A DNA stretch of 64,000 nt, taken from the NCBI GenBank assembly GCA_030248065.1, contig JASAMV010000685.1:1-64000 (forward strand), written 5' to 3'. This DNA is from Rhynchonema sp. JSB1_4. Taxonomy: Eukaryota > Nematoda > Chromadorea > Monhysterida > Xyalidae. Positions 59,532 to 64,000 of the stretch are shown piece after piece. The notes beneath the pieces are model-generated. The model did no database searches and was not told the origin of the DNA. It worked only from the letters and a program-made list of their open reading frames with translations. A program made the translations under genes and the position numbers. Position 1 is the first letter of the stretch; each line of letters starts with the position of its first letter.

Positions 59532-59997
59532 AGTGCTGTGGCTGGGGGGGTGGGGGGTCCCCCCCCAATGGTACCCTACCCGCCCCGGCCTGGTACGCTA
59601 CCCCCCCTACCCGCCCCGCTCTTGTACCCTACCCCCTACCCGCCCCGCCCTGGTACCCTACCCGCCCCGATTTTTACCCCCAAAATGCTCATTTTTCGGT
59701 CAAAAATGCCCAAATTTCGACCGAAAACCCTAAAAAGTGCAAAAAATCTCGCGCTGCGCGCGATATATGCACTTTTTAGTACATAAAAACAGAGGCACCC
59801 GAAAAAACTTGTGTTGTACCCTACCCGCCCCGAAAAATCTTTACCCCCACCCCCCCCAAACCGGATTCCCCCCCCCCCAAAATCCCAGGTACACTACCCC
59901 CCTACCCGCCCCGATTTTTTACACCTATGTACCCTACCCGCCCCGCAAAAGTAGCCACAGCTGACACACTCACACTGATCCACCACACTGATCCCTG
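59532..59997. mobile_element. hAT-type MITE, TSD ATCCCCAC
   Basis: About 466 bp. The left end is CAGTGCTGTGGCTGG; the right portion has GTAGCCACAGC followed by a scrambled CACTGATCC-rich tail. The duplication ATCCCCAC lies at 59524-59531 and 59998-60005. The internal motif is GGTACCCTACCCGCCCC. It is an inverted relative of the 29079 element. Confidence 0.8.
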
Positions 59998-60225
59998 ATC
60001 CCCACACAGTGGTGTCGTTGAGAAATCGAAATTTTCCCATACCCAGCCCAATTTTCGGGAAATTTCCCATACATACCCCCAGTGGTGTAGCTACCCAGCG
60101 GGCCGAGCCGGCCAAACCCGATTGCGACCTCTGGTGAATTCTAATCTCCGCGTGACCTTGAACCCAATCTCTTTCAAAAGACATTAAGACAGCGGAGGAT
60201 GGCGAGCCGGTTGGTGGTTCGTCGT

Positions 60226-60908
60226 GGCGGTTGCGTATCATTACGGTCCAGTGCTCATTAGGGCCCAGCGCGCATTAGGGTTCCATGCTACACTTGGGTC
60301 CAGTAGCGTTAGGGTCCATAGCATTATGGTCCACCCATCGTTAGGGTACATAGCATTCCATAGAAAGCTCAATTCCACAAACTGTCTCTCGCTTCCCTGT
60401 TTTCGTGTGCTCTGCAACATTGTTCTTTGTGTTTCGTAGTTCACTCTATGTCACGCTGCTTACTGTGTCACGCCAACATAAGTTTCCATTTACACAAATC
60501 TCGAGTACGGGTCCATCTGAAGAAAATGCAGCCTACCGCAATCAAGGTCGCAACCGACAGCACTGTCGCGCATTTTTATATCACCGATCCCACGCCGGAC
60601 GCACTTTCAACGTGATGGACCGTAATGCTATGGACCCTAATGGTCAATGGACCCTACTGCTACACTTTCGTCAGGTGGACCCTAATGCTATGGACCCTAA
60701 TGGTCAGTGGACCCTACCGCTACACTTTTGTTAGGTGGACCCTAATGCTATGGACCCTACTGAGGGGTGGACCGTAATACCATGGACCCTACTGGGGGGT
60801 GGAACCTAATGCTATGGACCCTAACGCTATTGGACCCAAGTGTAGCATGGGACCCTAATGCGCGCTGGACCCTAATGAGCACTGGACCGTTATGATACGC
60901 AACCGCCG
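60226..60908. mobile_element. Foldback element with GGACCCTAATGC units
   Basis: About 130-bp inverted ends begin GGCGGTTGCGTATCATTACG. Within and between them, units of the type TGGACCCTAATGCTA repeat about a dozen times, in opposite orientation in the two halves. The unique core at about 60365-60610 has no known protein. No clear target-site duplication was found. Confidence 0.75.
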
Positions 60909-60984
60909 TGGCTCGTGTCGACTGACGACGGACGCTTGCGACTGAACACGAACGGCCTCGCGCCCTCGGCCACTGCACTGAAAT

Positions 60985-61503
60985 TTGAGGATACGAGACT
61001 TGAGAGCAATTGGATTTGAATTCGTTTGTGTTGATATCGACTGTGTAATGGCAGGCAAATGGTTGCAAGGTACCCCTACTCAGCCTCAGAAGGTTGCAAG
61101 GTACCCTGAGGTCCGAAAAACGACGACCAACAACGACCTGGCAATCGGCTACATGCGACTCGTCAATCCGAATCAGAATGTGCGCGACGGAGACGAGGAG
61201 TTCGAATTCGCACTCACTGGAATCGCCCGCGCCGATCTCAACTGTCAGAAGGTTGGTTGTTCGTTTGTTGGATGCTCAACTTTAAAGGCACGGAGTCAGA
61301 AATTACAAGTTGTTTCAGAAGCAAGTACAGAAAAAATAAATGGCGGAAAGCTTCAGCATATCAAAACAGAAATGAGTCACACTATAAACCAAACGATTAT
61401 AACATTTGTGATAACTCAGTTGGTTATGAAAAAATCTAAGCTTATTGAAATGATGACGTGCGCATCTCATGAACAAATAAAAAAGCGCAATGGATTCAAA
61501 TAA
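60985..61503 (+). CDS. Possible exon partly built from a repeat
   Basis: The open frame runs 172 codons. Codons from about 61110 to 61251 (NNDLAIGYMRLVNPNQ, then EEFEFALTGIARADLNCQK before a GTTGGT donor) look like genuine coding sequence. The upstream part contains GGCAGGCAAATGGTTGCAAG, the terminus of a repeat found at 58.76 and 63.14 kb, so the annotated start is doubtful. The tail after 61251 is probably intron. Family not recognised. Confidence 0.35.
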   Translation: MRIRDLRAIGFEFVCVDIDCVMAGKWLQGTPTQPQKVARYPEVRKTTTNNDLAIGYMRLVNPNQNVRDGDEEFEFALTGIARADLNCQKVGCSFVGCSTLKARSQKLQVVSEASTEKINGGKLQHIKTEMSHTINQTIITFVITQLVMKKSKLIEMMTCASHEQIKKRNGFK

Positions 61504-61881
61504 AGCCCAGCACAGCCAGCTTGTCACGCATGATCTCTATCACAAAGTACGAAAACAAGTCGCTCACGGCGGCTCACATGACTGCTGTGATTAGTGTTAT
61601 TGTGGTCGGTCAGTGGAGCTGTGGCATAGTGGTAAGGTAACCAGTGAATAATCTTTACATAACCGAAAACTCGTAACTGAACATGCAAACACCGGGGGTT
61701 TAGACATGAGCATATCGGGGGCTCTCCGGGTCATTGGACCTTTTTATGAGCTTTCCCAGGGAAAAATAAATTGCGATTGGAACGCAACGCACCTACCCTA
61801 CCCTACTAAAAACTGGACTAGGAAAGAGGAGAGAGCAAGAGATCGGACGGAACGACGGAAGACGGAAACGGGCCGAGCCGA
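61504..61881. other. Spacer, no gene seen
   Basis: No supported coding or RNA feature. I checked GGAGCTGTGGCATAGTGG near 61615 as a tRNA 5' half, but no acceptor stem partner follows. Confidence 0.4.
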
Positions 61882-61884
61882 ATA

Positions 61885-62323
61885 CCGTAAAAACCTAAAT
61901 ACAGCCCCCCCCGGAATAGAGCCCCCCCCGTAATACAGCCCCCCCAAAAAGGGGTCAGTGAATTAATAGAGGCCCCCCCGGAATAGAGCCCCCCCCTAAG
62001 TAACATCCCCTATACTGTAGTGTATTAAGGCTTGATAGTGGTGTACAGGTACATTTATGCACGTTTGTTGTTCGTTCAGAGCACATAATACGCCTCCTAT
62101 TGACGAATAGACACGAATAAATGCGATTACAAGCGAAAAAACATCCTTTCAAACCTCTTTTTAGGGGTTTTTGGGGGGTATTTCTGGGAACAATTTTTCA
62201 GGTTCGGGTCAGTGAATTAATAGAGGCCCCCCCGGAATAGAGCCCCCCCCGTAATAGAGCCCCCCCAAGGTGGGGTCAGTGAGTTAATAGAGCCCCCCCC
62301 TTCTATTTAGGTTTTTACGGTAG
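61885..62323. mobile_element. MITE with TACCGTAAAAACC ends and AGCCCCCC units
   Basis: The left end TACCGTAAAAACCTAAATA is mirrored by TATTTAGGTTTTTACGGTA at the right. Units ATAGAGCCCCCC repeat inside, and a GGGGTCAGTGA motif recurs three times. A TA duplication (TA|CCGTAAAA...) is possible, suggesting a mariner-like or related origin. A relative is nested at 62672-63087. Confidence 0.65.
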
Positions 62324-62341
62324 CGGGCAGAGCGGCAGAGG

Positions 62342-63158
62342 CAGTGTAGGGCTGGGGGGGGATGGGGGGGATTCCCCCCCTAAGGAGTAGGTACCTTGCA
62401 ACCACCCCTTCGGGGGGGATGGGGGGGAAGGGTAGGTACCTTGCAACCATCAATTTATGGTTTTTATAGGCAAAAATGGGTGTTTTTCGACCTCAAAACC
62501 CCAAAATTCGCGCGCTCCGCGCGCAAACCTCCATATAATAGGTATTTTAGGCAAATTTTCGGCCAAAATGCAAAAAATTACCTATTTTTCGGCCAAATTT
62601 GCAGTATAATGCATGCAAAAAACACCCTTTTTTCGGACCTCAGGGGTACCTTGCAACCTTCCGGAGGCTGGGTACCGTATTCCCTAAAATGGAGCCCCCC
62701 AAAAATAGAGCCCCCCCCAAAAATACAGCCCCCCCTAAAAGAGGTCAGTGAAAAAATAGAGCCCCCCCCCAACTTGGAATTCCGCGCTTGGGGGTCGTAA
62801 AGTCAAGTTCTTGTATAAGACACCTTGTGTACAACGTTTGTGGTTGAGTATATGATGACGTAAAGCCTTTTGTGGAAGATCTGCACCTAAAAACACGCAA
62901 TAATGACCAGTAACACCCTGACAGAACTCCATTTTAGGGGTATTTTTTGGAACATTTTTTGAGATTTTGGGCAGCGAAAAAATACAGCCCCCCCAAAAAT
63001 AGAGCCCCCCCAAAAATACAGCCCCCCCTAAAAGGGGTCAGTGAAAAAATACAGCCCCCCCTTGTATTTTAGGTTTTACGGTAGGGGGGTACCTTGCAAC
63101 CATCTGGATCCATCCCCCCCCAAGGGTACCTTGCAACCATTTGCCTGCCACTACACTG
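62342..63158. mobile_element. hAT-type MITE, TSD GGCAGAGG, with nested element
   Basis: Ends CAGTGTAGGGCTGG and CCTGCCACTACACTG; duplication GGCAGAGG at 62334-62341 and 63159-63166. The motif GGTACCTTGCAACCA is repeated at both ends. A second element with TACCGTA ends and AGCCCCCC units (about 62672-63087) has inserted into it, giving a total of 817 bp. Confidence 0.9.
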
Positions 63159-64000
63159 GGCAGAGGTGCCAATCGGGCCGAGGTGGCCGGGCCGGGCCGG
63201 ACTTCCTGGCCCGACATTACCCAAAATATTGAAAAAATCGTTGTTTTTTATCAAAAAACCGCGGTTTTTCGTAAGGATTTGGAACCGATGTTTCCCGGAG
63301 GCTGATTTTTTTCTTCGGTTTTTTTTCACGTCCCAAATGGACCCGGTTTTTTTTGTCGTGAGAGAAAAAAAGATTTTTCCATCCGCCAGTATAGTTTGCT
63401 GATCAATGGCCTCTTCAGTCATCGTTTTTTAAAGAAACAAGTATTCGGCACATCCGCAGAAAATTTCTATTTATTTGAAGGTCTTCGCGTAAGCTTGCAG
63501 ATAAAATTTGAATTTTGCAATTTTTTTGAGCTTTTTGACTTTTTTCAGTTTTTGACCCTTGAAAACTGACCGACCGTACCGAGCCGGAGGAACCGGGCCG
63601 ACCTCCAAGCCAAATCGGGCAGAGCCGGGCCGACTTACAATCCTTTACCGGGCCCGGCCTGGCCGGACTTTTCGTCGACCGGGCCGACCCGGTCTTGTAA
63701 CTGTGCTTTCATCACTAATTTACATTGCATGAATTCGAATTCATGCGTCATTTCAGAGCAATAAAAACAAACACAAACAAACCGGGCCGACTTTATCCGG
63801 CCTGTTTGCTATCTCTGAGCCACGCCAGAGAGTTTCGGGGTTTTTATTTTTCGGGGTTTTTTCGGCGTTTTTTTCGGCGTTTTTTTTCGGGGTTTTCGAC
63901 CCAACCCAGTACACCGCTCTAAACCCACCTCACTCACAGCTGTTCAATCAATTAGACACAGACAGGCAGGAAGCGGGCACCACGCGCACGCACAGCCGAA
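63159..64000. repeat. GGCCGGGCC repeats and AT-rich tail
   Basis: A CAGAGGTGCCAATCGGGCC end at about 63162 starts another GGCCGGGCCGG-type element with an AT-rich core, and more GGGCCGACC units at 63570-63690. At 63480-63520 is the GCAGATAAAATTTGAATT repeat shared with 6.53 kb. No gene seen up to the window end. Confidence 0.5.

Noticed and set aside
61610..61690. tRNA-like sequence GGAGCTGTGGCATAGTGG
   Set aside because: No paired acceptor stem, anticodon arm or T-arm consensus follows.

Overview
The window is nuclear DNA of an invertebrate animal. Its genes are broken by short GT-AG introns, many with TTTCAG-type acceptors, and several encode metazoan proteins: an AHCY-like protein (IRBIT family), a Tip60/KAT5 acetyltransferase, a Hairy/E(spl) bHLH repressor ending in WRPW, and an OSER1-like protein. 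GC content is moderate. I cannot fix the phylum. All exon models below were built by hand from reading frame, intron phase and homology remembered from the families; no transcript evidence was available.

Layout. 1-3.0 kb: AT-rich direct repeats, then a broken Penelope-like retroelement in an inverted arrangement. 3.7-5.8 kb (-): a small C2H2-finger gene of unknown function. 7.6-14.9 kb: a lineage-specific zinc-finger family arranged as two divergent units, each with N-terminal finger exons followed by two copies of a C-terminal cassette. 15-17.2 kb: spacer with two mariner-type MITEs. 17.8-20.1 kb (-): the HES gene. 20-26 kb: mostly unrecognised sequence with zinc-finger relics and a strong hairpin. 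26.0-27.4 kb (+): a TATA-driven membrane-protein ORF and a possible Cys-rich secreted gene. 27.8-30.8 kb (-): OSER1-like gene, one intron of which is filled by three MITEs. 31-34 kb: a pile of nested MITEs. 35.2-42.0 kb (-): the AHCYL gene with two alternative first exons. 43-53 kb: sparse, with a 1.1 kb palindromic foldback element and a few orphan exons. 53.7-59.2 kb (-): KAT5. 59.5-64 kb: more C/G-run repeats, a second foldback element and one possible exon.

The most unusual content is a set of non-autonomous hAT-type elements. At least ten have 8-bp target-site duplications that I could read directly (one of them imperfect at 7 of 8). They start CAG and end CTG, and most carry short internal tandem motifs built around a C- or G-run whose sequence differs from element family to element family. 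The second is the mirror-image zinc-finger locus with duplicated, phase-compatible 3' cassettes. The window holds no operon; the identified genes act in separate processes (Ca2+/IP3-receptor and methyl-cycle related signalling, chromatin acetylation, transcriptional repression, stress response).
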